DNA of 15,090 nucleotides from Clostridia bacterium (lineage in GTDB: Bacteria > Bacillota > Clostridia > Oscillospirales > CAG-272): the NCBI GenBank assembly GCA_900754175.1, contig CAAEBS010000183.1, positions 1-15,090 of the forward strand, written 5' to 3'. Made by a program: the position numbers and the translations under genes. Positions 6,468 through 13,773 of the stretch are shown one piece after another (the first letter of the stretch is position 1; each line of letters begins with the position of its first letter). The notes under the pieces are model-generated. The model ran no database searches, was not told where the DNA came from, and worked only from the letters and a program-made list of their open reading frames with translations.

Positions 6468-6496
6468 ATTATAGCAGACTATTCCCGCTTTGTCAA
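6468..6496 (-). promoter_or_regulatory. Consensus sigma-A promoter of the TM-helix channel gene
   Basis: On the minus strand there is a perfect TTGACA (6496-6491), a 17-base spacer, and a perfect TATAAT (6473-6468) with a TGC extended -10. The leader to the ATG at 6427 is about 35 bases. I saw no strong terminator for xpt upstream, so some read-through from xpt is possible. Confidence 0.9.
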
Positions 6497-6528
6497 CCTT
6501 TTTCGACAAGACTTGTGTGAACGGACAT

Positions 6529-7113
6529 TTAATTTTTCTTGAATACGATTCCGTTTTCGTAGCTCATCGACTCGATCTGCGCCAGCGATTCCACCCGGAT
6601 TCCCTTGGCACGGATCAGCTCGCCGCCGCCCTGATAGGACTTCTCAATCACGATGCCGACGCCGGCGATCTCAGCGCCCGCCTGGCGGCAGATATCGGTC
6701 AGCGCATTCAGCGCACTTCCCTTTGCCAGAAAGTCGTCGATGATCAGCACACGGTCCCCTGCGCCGAGGTACTCGCCCGAAACGATAACGTCATAGGTCT
6801 TTCCCTTGGTATAGGACTCCACCTTGGATGTATAAATATTGCCTTTCAGATATTTGGCGTTGGACTTTTTGGCAAACACCACCGGAAGCGTGGGATGAAA
6901 ATGCAGTGCCGTCACGCAGGCAACGCCGATCCCCGACGCCTCGATCGTAAGGAGCTTATTGACGCCGCAATCCCGGAACAGGCGGGCAAATTCCTCGCCG
7001 ATCTCGTTCATGAACGAAACGTCGATCCGGTGGTTCAGAAAACCGTCCACCTTGAGCACGTCGCCCTCGCATACCTTGCCTTCTTTTAAAATCTTTTCTT
7101 CCAGAGCTTTCAT
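6529..7113 (-). CDS. xpt: Xanthine phosphoribosyltransferase
   Basis: A 194-residue cytoplasmic enzyme of purine salvage that converts xanthine and PRPP to XMP and pyrophosphate. The length equals that of B. subtilis Xpt, and the family landmarks are in order: VDGFLNHRID (22-31), LTIEASGIGVA (55-65), the PRPP-binding loop VLIIDDFLAKGSA (122-134), and GVGIVIEKSYQGGGE followed by RVESLAQIESM near the C-terminus. ATG at 7113 follows an AGGAAAGGA site. It has its own promoter (7201-7229) and a leader of about 80 bases. In many Firmicutes xpt is controlled by a guanine riboswitch; I do not see one here. The usual partner pbuX (xanthine permease) is not adjacent. Confidence 0.95.
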   Translation of the reverse strand: MKALEEKILKEGKVCEGDVLKVDGFLNHRIDVSFMNEIGEEFARLFRDCGVNKLLTIEASGIGVACVTALHFHPTLPVVFAKKSNAKYLKGNIYTSKVESYTKGKTYDVIVSGEYLGAGDRVLIIDDFLAKGSALNALTDICRQAGAEIAGVGIVIEKSYQGGGELIRAKGIRVESLAQIESMSYENGIVFKKN

Positions 7114-7200
7114 TTTTTATTCCTTTCCTTGTACCGTCGCTCAGAGGACGACGCAATTCATATCTGCAAATTCCCGCCGTATGTCATCAAATTTATCCCT

Positions 7201-7229
7201 ATTATACTATATTCCGCCAGAAAATACAA
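7201..7229 (-). promoter_or_regulatory. Sigma-A promoter of xpt
   Basis: On the minus strand there is TTGTAT (7229-7224), a 17-base spacer, and a perfect TATAAT (7206-7201). The -35 is weak. The leader of about 80 bases contains a GCGTCG/CGACG hairpin near 7135-7155 but no purine-aptamer core. Confidence 0.72.
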
Positions 7230-7268
7230 GAGCGGCGGCGAAAAAAGTCGGATTTTTCCCGGAAAAGC

Positions 7269-7304
7269 AAAAAAAACCGACCGCCGGGATAAGCCGGCAG
7301 CCGG
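7269..7304 (-). terminator. Rho-independent terminator of the galactose operon
   Basis: An 11-bp GC-rich stem (7277-7287 with 7294-7304, two G-U pairs) around a 6-base loop, followed on the minus strand by eight T residues. It lies 14 bases behind the galM stop. Confidence 0.92.
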
Positions 7305-7317
7305 ATTTTGCGATATT

Positions 7318-8379
7318 TTACCGGACCGAAAAACGGTACTCGGTGGTATAGTCGTAGACGTCACCCGGTTTGAGAACGCAGTCGGTAAAGCCCGGATGGT
7401 TCATGCTGTCGGGCATATGCTGGGTCTCCAGGCAAAGCAGGGTCTGCGGCGTCTGCGGATAACCGCCCTTGAACGGGAACTTCCGGTTCTTCAGGAAGTT
7501 GCCGGAGTAAAGCTGTACGCAGGGCTGGTTGGTGTACAACGTCATCACCCGTCCGCTCTCCGGGTCGTAAAGCTCGCCACGCTTCACCGGGACTTCGGTC
7601 TCGCCGCCGGTAAAGTTCAGGCAGTGGTCGTAGCCGCCTGCCAGACGCAGGTCGGTATTGTCCGCACCGATGTCCTGTCCGACCGGCTTGCCGGCACGGA
7701 AGTCAAACGGCGTTCCCTCCACGCTCCGGATCTCTCCGGTCGGGATCAGCTTATCGTCGGTCGGCAGATAGCTGTCGGCGTCCAGCGTCAGCTCAAGCGG
7801 ATAAATACTGCCCGAGGCGTAGCCACGGATATTGAAATAGGTGTGGTTGGTCAGGTTGAGAACCGTCGTGCGGTCGGTGGTCGCCTGATAGTGGAGCGAC
7901 AGTCCGTTCTGTGCGTTCAGGCGATAGGTAACCGTCAGCGAAAGATTGCCGGGGTATCCCTCCTCCCCGTCGGGAGAAAGAATATGCAGATGCAGTTCCG
8001 GCTCCTCGCCGTCCTGCTCGGTCACGTCCCAGAGCTTGGCGTTGAAGCCGTACTCGCCGCCGTGCAGATGATTTTCCCCGTCGTTGAGGAAAAGCTTGTA
8101 TTCCTTGCCCTCCAGCGTGAATTTTCCGTGTGCAATCCGGTTGCCCCAGCGACCGATAAGGGCGCCCTGGTAGCCGTCGGCGTAGAGATAGGATTCCAGA
8201 CAGTCATAGCCGCCCACGACGTCGGTAAAGCAACCGTGCCGGTCGGGAACCGAAATTTTAGCAATAGCGCCGCCGTAATTCAGAATGGAGACTTCCATGC
8301 CGTTGCGGTTGCGCATGGTATAGGAATATACCTCTTTTCCGTCCGGCATTACGCCGAAAAGCTTCTTTTCAATACTCAT
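7318..8379 (-). CDS. galM: Aldose 1-epimerase (mutarotase)
   Basis: A 353-residue cytoplasmic enzyme that interconverts the alpha and beta anomers of galactose/glucose. Family residues are visible: NRIAHG with Arg81, NHLHGGEYGF with His104 and His106, the catalytic His179 in LTNHTYFNI, Asp251 in GYDHCLNF, and the catalytic Glu318 in CLETQHMPDS. The length is normal for GalM. The start at 8379 follows GGAGGTG and forms a four-base ATGA overlap with the end of galE, so the two are coupled. It is the last gene of the nucleotidyltransferase-galE-galM operon, followed by a strong terminator. Confidence is high. Confidence 0.96.
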   Translation of the reverse strand: MSIEKKLFGVMPDGKEVYSYTMRNRNGMEVSILNYGGAIAKISVPDRHGCFTDVVGGYDCLESYLYADGYQGALIGRWGNRIAHGKFTLEGKEYKLFLNDGENHLHGGEYGFNAKLWDVTEQDGEEPELHLHILSPDGEEGYPGNLSLTVTYRLNAQNGLSLHYQATTDRTTVLNLTNHTYFNIRGYASGSIYPLELTLDADSYLPTDDKLIPTGEIRSVEGTPFDFRAGKPVGQDIGADNTDLRLAGGYDHCLNFTGGETEVPVKRGELYDPESGRVMTLYTNQPCVQLYSGNFLKNRKFPFKGGYPQTPQTLLCLETQHMPDSMNHPGFTDCVLKPGDVYDYTTEYRFSVR

Positions 8380-9401
8380 TTTACACCTCCGTCGTCATAT
8401 CCGTTGGGATTTTTGATCTGCCAGTTGTAGGAATCCCGGCACATATCTTCAATGTTGTATTCTGCCTTCCAGCCGAGGATCTTTGCCGCCTTTTCGGGGT
8501 TGGCGTAGCACTCGTCGATGTCACCCGGGCGTCTTGCGGTGATCTTGTAATTGATGTGAGCGCCAGTTGCCTTTTCGTAGGCGTGCACGATATCCAGCAC
8601 CGAATAGCCGATACCGGTGCCGATGTTGAAGTATTCCACACCGTTCACCTTTTCCGCACGCTCCACCGCCTTGAGGTGCGCACGTGCCAGATCCACCACG
8701 TGGATATAGTCCCGCACGCCGGTACCGTCATGGGTCTTGTAATCGTCGCCGAAGATCGACAGGCACTCTCTTCTGCCGGAGGCGACCTGCGTGATGTAAG
8801 GAAGCAGATTGTTGGGGATTCCCTGCGGGTCCTCGCCGATCAGTCCGCTCTTATGCGCACCGATCGGGTTGAAATACCGGAGAATCGACACGCTCCACTC
8901 CGGATCCGCCGTGTACATATCTTTCAGGATCCGCTCGATCATCAGCTTGGTCTCGCCGTAAGGGTTGGTCGTAGACAGCGGGAAATCCTCGGTGATCGGA
9001 ACGCTTGCGGGCTTGCCGTAAACGGTTGCAGAGGAGCTGAACACGATTCTCTTTGCGCCGTATTTCTGCATGATCCGGCACAGATTCAACGTACCGGTCA
9101 GGTTGTTGTGATAGTACAGAAGCGGCTTTTCGCAGGATTCGCCCACCGCTTTCAGTCCCGCAAAATGAATGCAGGCGTCGATCTTGTTCTCCCGGAACAC
9201 CCGCTCCAGAGCGTCGTAATCCAGCAGATCGACCTCGTAGAATCTGAAGTCCTTGCCGGTGATCTTTCTGACCCGCTCCAAAGCCTCCGGCTTGCTGTTG
9301 ACAAAGTTGTCCACCACCACAAGCTCCCGACCGGCGTTCAGAAATTCCACCATCGTGTGCGAGCCGATATAGCCGGCTCCGCCTGTAATCAGAATTGCCA
9401 T
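8376..9401 (-). CDS. galE: UDP-glucose 4-epimerase
   Basis: A 341-residue NAD-dependent short-chain dehydrogenase-type epimerase that interconverts UDP-glucose and UDP-galactose (some members also act on UDP-GlcNAc/GalNAc). The Rossmann motif TGGAGYIGSH (6-15), the catalytic Ser124 in FSSSATVYG, and YxxxK at Tyr148-Lys152 (YGETK) are in place. The C-terminal NPEKAAKILGWKAEYNIEDMCRD region is typical of GalE. The start at 9401 has a GAGGAAA site. It follows the nucleotidyltransferase gene after a 47-base gap and overlaps galM by four bases. No galK or galT is present in this window. Confidence 0.96.
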   Translation of the reverse strand: MAILITGGAGYIGSHTMVEFLNAGRELVVVDNFVNSKPEALERVRKITGKDFRFYEVDLLDYDALERVFRENKIDACIHFAGLKAVGESCEKPLLYYHNNLTGTLNLCRIMQKYGAKRIVFSSSATVYGKPASVPITEDFPLSTTNPYGETKLMIERILKDMYTADPEWSVSILRYFNPIGAHKSGLIGEDPQGIPNNLLPYITQVASGRRECLSIFGDDYKTHDGTGVRDYIHVVDLARAHLKAVERAEKVNGVEYFNIGTGIGYSVLDIVHAYEKATGAHINYKITARRPGDIDECYANPEKAAKILGWKAEYNIEDMCRDSYNWQIKNPNGYDDGGVK

Positions 9402-9448
9402 TTTGATTTCCTCACTTTTCTATGTATGTATTTTTTGCAATCATCTAA

Positions 9449-10357
9449 TCATCTGGTAAGTTTTCCGGGATACCGTCCCTGTCCCCGCAGGGCACGGATG
9501 CTCGCCGTCACCGAATCCTTATCCGCAAGGTAGGTCACGCCGTACCATGCATCCTCGGAGCGGTACACCTTTACGTCGCATCTGCCGCTCTCCATCAGCT
9601 CGCAGACCGCAAAAGGAAGATAATATTCCCCCTTGACGAGGTCGGTCCCGGGCGCCTCCAGAAAGCGCCGGAAGCCCTCCGCAACCTTGTCGAAAATATC
9701 CGGCGTAAAGCCCCAGCAGTTCATGGAAGCCGTAGCGTCCAGTGACACCGGAACGCTCTTTTCGCCGTCGGCAAAAACCGCCGTGTCCTCCACCCTGCGG
9801 ATTCCGGTGCGCTCGACCACCTCGGTCAGGTATCCGTCGTCGTTCACCCGGCAGATGCCCCGTGACACCGTTCCGTTTTCGGTCAGGGTATTTCCAAGGC
9901 GATAGCCCACCATGCAGTAGTGCGCCATGCCGTCGTCTTTTTTCTCCGCATCGGCAAAGTGCGTATACAGCAACCGGTAAGCGCCGTTTCCGTAAAAGTC
10001 GTCGGCGTTGATCACCGCAAACGGCTCGTGCACGGCAGAGCGTGCCGCCAGAAGCGCATGGGCGGTTCCCCACGGCTTGACCCGTCCCGCCGGCACCGAA
10101 AAGCCCTCGGGAAGGTCGTCCGGTTTCTGGAATACGTATTCCACCTGCACCCGGTCCTCAAAGCGATGACCGATGGTATCACGGAATACCGAAAGATTTT
10201 CTTCCTTGATGACAAAAACGATTTTGTCAAAGTGATTGACCAGGGCGTCATAGACTGAAAAATCGATGATAAATTCCCCGTTTTCGGTGATCGGGTCGAT
10301 CTGCTTCAGCCCGCCGTAACGGGATCCCATTCCAGCCGCCAGAATCACAAGTGTCAT
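9449..10357 (-). CDS. Sugar-phosphate nucleotidyltransferase family protein
   Basis: A 302-residue enzyme of the NTP-transferase (GT-A-like) fold. The signature LAAGMGSRYGGLKQ (6-19) binds NTP, KPWGTAHALL lies at about 94-103, and NADDFYG (117-123) carries the metal-binding aspartates. Such enzymes make NDP-sugars from sugar 1-phosphates. The position ahead of galE and galM points to UDP-glucose or UDP-galactose formation, possibly instead of GalT, but the nucleotide and sugar cannot be read from sequence. Its sequence is not that of GalU or GlmU as I know them. ATG at 10357 follows AGAGGAA. It is the first gene of the operon, behind a promoter with a dyad in its spacer. Confidence 0.85.
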   Translation of the reverse strand: MTLVILAAGMGSRYGGLKQIDPITENGEFIIDFSVYDALVNHFDKIVFVIKEENLSVFRDTIGHRFEDRVQVEYVFQKPDDLPEGFSVPAGRVKPWGTAHALLAARSAVHEPFAVINADDFYGNGAYRLLYTHFADAEKKDDGMAHYCMVGYRLGNTLTENGTVSRGICRVNDDGYLTEVVERTGIRRVEDTAVFADGEKSVPVSLDATASMNCWGFTPDIFDKVAEGFRRFLEAPGTDLVKGEYYLPFAVCELMESGRCDVKVYRSEDAWYGVTYLADKDSVTASIRALRGQGRYPGKLTR

Positions 10358-10408
10358 ATTTCGTTCCTCTTTATTTCCGCTTTATTTTTTGTTCGTTCAC
10401 ATTTTTTA

Positions 10409-10437
10409 ATTATACTATAAAACCGCTCGGTTTGGAA
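10409..10437 (-). promoter_or_regulatory. Promoter and candidate operator of the galactose operon
   Basis: On the minus strand there is TTCCAA (10437-10432), a 17-base spacer, and a perfect TATAAT (10414-10409). A perfect inverted repeat AAACCG-CT-CGGTTT (10420-10433) fills most of the spacer and touches the -35. This is a position where a repressor would block RNA polymerase; its CG-rich half-sites resemble LacI/GalR-type operators. No such regulator is encoded in the window. Confidence 0.6.
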
Positions 10438-10487
10438 TATCTTTTTCTTTTTTTAACATTTTATTTACAACTTTTCTATCAAAACTC

Positions 10488-10516
10488 TTGACAAAATGGG
10501 GGGAATTTGATATAAT
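10488..10516 (+). promoter_or_regulatory. Consensus sigma-A promoter of the Crp/Fnr-family regulator
   Basis: A perfect TTGACA (10488-10493), a 17-base spacer with a run of six G, and a perfect TATAAT (10511-10516) with a TGA extended -10. Transcription should start near 10523, which excludes upstream in-frame start codons for the regulator. Confidence 0.9.
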
Positions 10517-10518
10517 TA

Positions 10519-10534
10519 TGTCCCATATGAGACA
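10519..10534 (+). promoter_or_regulatory. Dyad at the transcription start of the regulator gene (candidate operator)
   Basis: TGTC-C-CATATG-A-GACA is a 16-bp dyad with a single mismatched pair, centred on the predicted transcription start. The position suits autorepression by the Crp/Fnr protein, which binds as a dimer. Binding is inference. Confidence 0.45.
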
Positions 10535-10559
10535 ATCCGCCGGAGGTGTACGTCAGATC

Positions 10560-11258
10560 ATGTCGATTTTCAGAATTTATCCCGTTCTTGCCCGGCACTG
10601 CATTTTTCAAAACGCCGACCGAAAGCTTGTCGAACAGTATTTCACGGAGGACACTCTGCACCGCCGCTGTTTTGAGGCGAGGGAGGCGATCTATCTTCCC
10701 GGTGAAAAGCACCGCTCGGTCGGGCTTATTCTCTCCGGCACCGCCGAGGTCCATTCGGACAACGGTATTGAAAAATCGCTTGTAAAAACCATCCCGGCGG
10801 GCGAAATGTTCGGTTTTGCCAATCTTTATACCGACGACGTTCCCTTTCCCAGCGTAATCCGTGCGAAGGAGCGATGCGAGGTCCTGTTTCTGTCGGGCGA
10901 CGCTTTCCGGCAGTTCATCGAGCACGACCCGGCGGCGCTCTCCTGCTATCTGGAATTTCTCTGCGGAAAGATCGTTTACCTCAACCGCAAGATCGCTGCT
11001 CTGACCGCCGGAAACGCCGAAAAGAAGCTGGCGTTTCTGATCCTCGAAAACGAGGTGAACGGCGTGTTTGAGCCGACCTGCTCCATGACCTCTCTTGCCG
11101 AAACGCTGGGACTTGGCAGAGCCTCGCTCTACCGGGCGCTCGACAGTCTGGAGGCAATGGGAATGCTCCGGCGTGAAGGCAAGCGGCTTTGCATCACCGA
11201 CCGGGACGCCCTGAGCACTTTTTCGGGCAACTCCCGCACCGGAAGCCAAGCGCTTTAA
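10560..11258 (+). CDS. Crp/Fnr-family transcriptional regulator
   Basis: A 232-residue protein with an N-terminal cyclic-nucleotide-binding-like beta-barrel (about 5-115; IYLPGEKHRSVGLILSGTAEV is typical), a dimerisation helix (about 118-148), and a C-terminal winged HTH (about 152-218; SLAETLGLGRASLYRALDSLEAMGML). The segment matching the cAMP-binding cassette (GEMFGFANLYTDDVPF) lacks the usual Arg and SA signature, so the ligand is probably not cAMP. Six scattered cysteines do not form an FNR [4Fe-4S] pattern. ATG at 10560 follows GGAGGTG with a long 13-base gap; ATG codons at 10518 and 10527 precede that site and lie at the transcription start. It heads the cluster containing the ABC importer and probably regulates it. 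Confidence 0.88.
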   Translation: MSIFRIYPVLARHCIFQNADRKLVEQYFTEDTLHRRCFEAREAIYLPGEKHRSVGLILSGTAEVHSDNGIEKSLVKTIPAGEMFGFANLYTDDVPFPSVIRAKERCEVLFLSGDAFRQFIEHDPAALSCYLEFLCGKIVYLNRKIAALTAGNAEKKLAFLILENEVNGVFEPTCSMTSLAETLGLGRASLYRALDSLEAMGMLRREGKRLCITDRDALSTFSGNSRTGSQAL

Positions 11259-11279
11259 TCTTCTGTCAGTATTTACTTT

Positions 11280-11285
11280 TATAAT
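11280..11285 (+). promoter_or_regulatory. -10 element of a possible activator-dependent promoter for the ABC importer
   Basis: A perfect TATAAT between the regulator stop and the lipoprotein gene has no recognisable -35 at 16-18 bases. A perfect 8-bp palindrome AAGCGCTT (11248-11255) lies about 41 bases upstream of the predicted start, a classical position for a Crp/Fnr-type activator. The palindrome is short and overlaps the regulator's last codons, so this is tentative. Confidence 0.4.
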
Positions 11286-11316
11286 ATTGAAAAAAATTCC
11301 CGAAAGGACAAAAACC

Positions 11317-12375
11317 ATGAAAAAAACTCTCACCCGTATTCTCACCCTGACGCTTGCCGTCCTCCTTGCGCTTTCGCTCTTCGCCTGCGCAAAGACCGAC
11401 GACAAGGGAGACGCCACCAACGACGTCTCCACCACAAACGCTCCCGACAACACTGCCGCTCCGGCACCCGAAGCAGAGCCGGATTCCAACCTGGAGATCA
11501 AGGTCTACGCCCTGAACGGCACCACCGCACTCGGCATGGCACAGCTGATGTCCCGTCAGAAAGCGGGCACGACCGGCATGAACTACAACATTTCCACCCA
11601 CGCTGCCGCCGATGCGATCACCGGCGCCATTATAAGCGGTGAGTGCGCCATTGCCGCCCTGCCCACAAACGTTGCCGTAAAGCTTTATCACAAATCCAGC
11701 GGCAAGTTGCAACTGCTCGCCCTGAACACGCTGGGCGTCCTTTATCTGCTCACCCCTGACGGCGAAAACATCACCTCGCTGGACCAGCTGAGCGGCAAAA
11801 CCATTTATCTCCCCGGCGCCGGCTCCAACCCTGAATACATCACCTCCGCCCTGCTCTCCTCCGCCGGTGTAAACGCTAACCTTGACACCACCTCTTTCCC
11901 CTCCCCCGACGCACTGGTTGCGGCAGTCGCCGCCGGACAGGCGCAGTACGCCGTACTGCCCGAGCCGAAGGTCTCCGCCGCTACGGCACAGAATTCCAGC
12001 ATCAAGGTCGCCCTTGACCTGACGGCGGAATGGGAAAAGCTCAACGGCGAAGGAACGCTGGTACAGGGTTGCCTCGTGGTCAACACCGCCTTTGCCAAGG
12101 CGCATCCGACAGAGATTGCCAGATTCCTGAGCGATTACGAGCAGTCGGTCAACTTCATCAGGGAAGGCTCGGACGAAGCGATCTCCATGATCGTGGACGC
12201 AAAGATCATTCCGGCGGCGCCGATCGCCAAAAAGGCACTGCCCAAGTGCAACATCTGCTTTATCGCCGGTGCGGACATGAAGCCGCTGATGAACACTTTC
12301 TGCGAAAAGATCTTTGCCGCTGACAACTCCTCCATTGGAAAAATGCCCGACGACGGCTTCTACTACGTCGGATGA
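11317..12375 (+). CDS. ABC transporter substrate-binding lipoprotein (TauA/SsuA/NMT1-like)
   Basis: A 352-residue exported lipoprotein. The signal peptide has KKTLTR, a hydrophobic core (about 8-21), and the lipobox LFAC with the lipidated cysteine at residue 24. A Thr/Asp/Pro-rich linker follows up to about residue 62. The rest is a two-lobed periplasmic-binding fold of the NMT1/TauA type (EIKVYALNGTTALGMAQLM; LDQLSGKTIYLPGAGSNPEY; AKAHPTEIARFLSDY). Related proteins bind sulfonates, nitrate, thiamine precursors or riboflavin; the ligand here cannot be assigned. ATG at 11317 follows AAAGGAC; the in-frame codons from 11287 lie before it. The stop overlaps the permease start (ATGA). It would need Lgt for lipidation; only a divergent Lgt-family gene is in this window. 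Confidence 0.92.
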   Translation: MKKTLTRILTLTLAVLLALSLFACAKTDDKGDATNDVSTTNAPDNTAAPAPEAEPDSNLEIKVYALNGTTALGMAQLMSRQKAGTTGMNYNISTHAAADAITGAIISGECAIAALPTNVAVKLYHKSSGKLQLLALNTLGVLYLLTPDGENITSLDQLSGKTIYLPGAGSNPEYITSALLSSAGVNANLDTTSFPSPDALVAAVAAGQAQYAVLPEPKVSAATAQNSSIKVALDLTAEWEKLNGEGTLVQGCLVVNTAFAKAHPTEIARFLSDYEQSVNFIREGSDEAISMIVDAKIIPAAPIAKKALPKCNICFIAGADMKPLMNTFCEKIFAADNSSIGKMPDDGFYYVG

Positions 12376-13157
12376 AAAAATGGTCGTTACGGGCGCTGAA
12401 AACGCTTGCGGTCGCATTTTTCTGGGTAGGGGTCTGGTATCTGATCTCCCGCAAGGTAGGGATCGAGTTCCTTTTCCCCTCCCCAAAAGATACCCTGGCA
12501 AGCCTGCTTAAGCTTGCCGGGGGAAAGGAATTCTGGCTCAGCACTGCAGCCTCGCTTTTACGGGTGCTGACCGGAATTCTGATGGCGTGGCTGTGCGGGA
12601 TTCTGATCGGTGTGGCGATCTCCCGCTCCCGGCTCGCCGATGCGCTTCTCTCTCCCGTGCTGACGGTTATCAAGGCAACTCCCGTTGCCTCTTTTATCGT
12701 TCTTGCCCTGCTCTGGATCGAGCGGGACCGCCTGCCGGTGTTCATCACCCTGCTGATGGTTCTTCCCATCGTATGCTCCAACGTAGCGCAGGGCATCCGA
12801 TCGGTGGACGTAAGTCTTGCCGAGGTTGCCAAGGTTTTTCACTTTTCCCGCACCGAGACTCTGCGCCGGCTGTATCTTCCGTCGGTCGCCCCCTATTTCA
12901 TGGCGGCGTGCAGGTCCTCGCTGGGCATGGCATGGAAAGCCGGCATTGCGGCGGAGGTGCTTTCCACCCCGCAACTCGGCATCGGAACCGAGCTGTATTT
13001 TTCCAAAACCTATCTGGAGACCTCCGACCTGTTTGCGTGGACGCTTGTGGTGATCCTGCTCAGCATGATGATCGAAAAGCTTCTCGTATGGGGGCTGGAG
13101 TGCCTCGGCAGAAAACTCCGGGCTTTTCCGGTGGGAGGTCACGATGCTTGCAATTGA
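12372..13157 (+). CDS. ABC transporter permease (TauC/SsuC-like)
   Basis: A 261-residue inner-membrane permease with about six helices. The cytoplasmic EAA loop that contacts the ATPase is visible around residues 149-168 (EVAKVFHFSRTETLRRLYLP); its usual Gly is His. The segment WKAGIAAEVL carries the Glu typical of TauC/SsuC permeases, and IKATPVASFIVLALLW matches the family's third helix. It forms a single importer with the lipoprotein upstream (four-base overlap) and the ATPase downstream (14-base overlap). The substrate is unknown. Confidence 0.93.
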   Translation: MKKWSLRALKTLAVAFFWVGVWYLISRKVGIEFLFPSPKDTLASLLKLAGGKEFWLSTAASLLRVLTGILMAWLCGILIGVAISRSRLADALLSPVLTVIKATPVASFIVLALLWIERDRLPVFITLLMVLPIVCSNVAQGIRSVDVSLAEVAKVFHFSRTETLRRLYLPSVAPYFMAACRSSLGMAWKAGIAAEVLSTPQLGIGTELYFSKTYLETSDLFAWTLVVILLSMMIEKLLVWGLECLGRKLRAFPVGGHDACN

Positions 13158-13737
13158 AGACCTGAGCTTCCGCTACGGCAAGGAGACCGTACTGGAGGGG
13201 CTTTCCTTCGTTTTCCCCGAGGAAAGCATTACCGGGCTTACCGGCGCTTCCGGCGTGGGAAAAACCACCCTGCTCCACCTTTTGTGCGGTCTGAAAAAGC
13301 CGTCGGGCGGCAGGGTGAACAACACCCTCAAAACCGCCGTGATCTTTCAGGAGCCACGTCTGTTTCCGTGGCTCACCGCCTATGAAAACGTCCTTGCCGT
13401 CTGCCACGACAAAGAAAAAGCGGAGCGTGCGCTTTCCCTGCTTTTTCCGGATGAAACGGTTGTCGGGAAATATCCCGACGAGCTTTCCGGCGGCATGAAG
13501 CAAAGGGTGTCCATCGCCCGTGCGCTGGCATACGAGCCGGAGCTTCTGATTCTGGACGAGCCGTTCAAAGGACTGGACGCCGAAACGAAACAGCGGACGA
13601 TCCACACCGTTTTTCATAGCCGTCCGGGCACAACTTTTCTTCTGGTCTCCCACGAAGCGGAGGACCTTGCGCTCTGCGACAGCGTACTGCGGCTTTCCGG
13701 AAAACCTGCCGATCGGCTGGAACTGGAAAAAAGATGA
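13144..13737 (+). CDS. ABC transporter ATP-binding protein (TauB/SsuB-like), short
   Basis: A 197-residue ATPase with all nucleotide-binding motifs: Walker A GASGVGKTT (34-42), Q-loop Gln69 in FQEPRLFPW, signature LSGGMKQR (114-121), Walker B LLILDEP (134-140), D-loop GLD (143-145), and switch His170 in LLVSHEAEDL. It is some 50 residues shorter than typical TauB/SsuB proteins (about 250). The missing part is mostly the C-terminal region after the H-loop and some length before the signature, so the ATPase core is intact. ATG at 13144 follows GGGAGG inside the end of the permease gene. No convincing separate terminator lies between this gene and sigG. Confidence 0.93.
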   Translation: MLAIEDLSFRYGKETVLEGLSFVFPEESITGLTGASGVGKTTLLHLLCGLKKPSGGRVNNTLKTAVIFQEPRLFPWLTAYENVLAVCHDKEKAERALSLLFPDETVVGKYPDELSGGMKQRVSIARALAYEPELLILDEPFKGLDAETKQRTIHTVFHSRPGTTFLLVSHEAEDLALCDSVLRLSGKPADRLELEKR

Positions 13738-13773
13738 AAGAGCGCTTTTGAATAACTCTCCCCGATATCCGTC

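Noticed and set aside
5120..6520. Plus-strand open frame of 466 codons antisense to the channel-like gene
   Set aside because: It is a shadow of the repeat-rich membrane protein gene, with a composition (Asp, Gln, His) unlike real proteins and no family signature. It also covers the terminator and promoter of the opposite gene.
7114..7200. Purine riboswitch expected ahead of xpt
   Set aside because: The conserved aptamer core and an expression platform are not seen, and the space between promoter and start codon is too short for aptamer plus terminator.
10488..10559. Upstream start codons (10488, 10518, 10527) for the Crp/Fnr-family gene
   Set aside because: 10488 lies inside the -35 element, 10518 precedes the predicted transcription start and 10527 leaves almost no leader; all precede the GGAGGTG site, whereas ATG at 10560 follows it.
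10479..12501. Minus-strand frames of 340 and 411 codons opposite the regulator and importer genes
   Set aside because: The plus-strand genes have clear domains, ribosome binding sites and overlaps; the minus frames show no domains.
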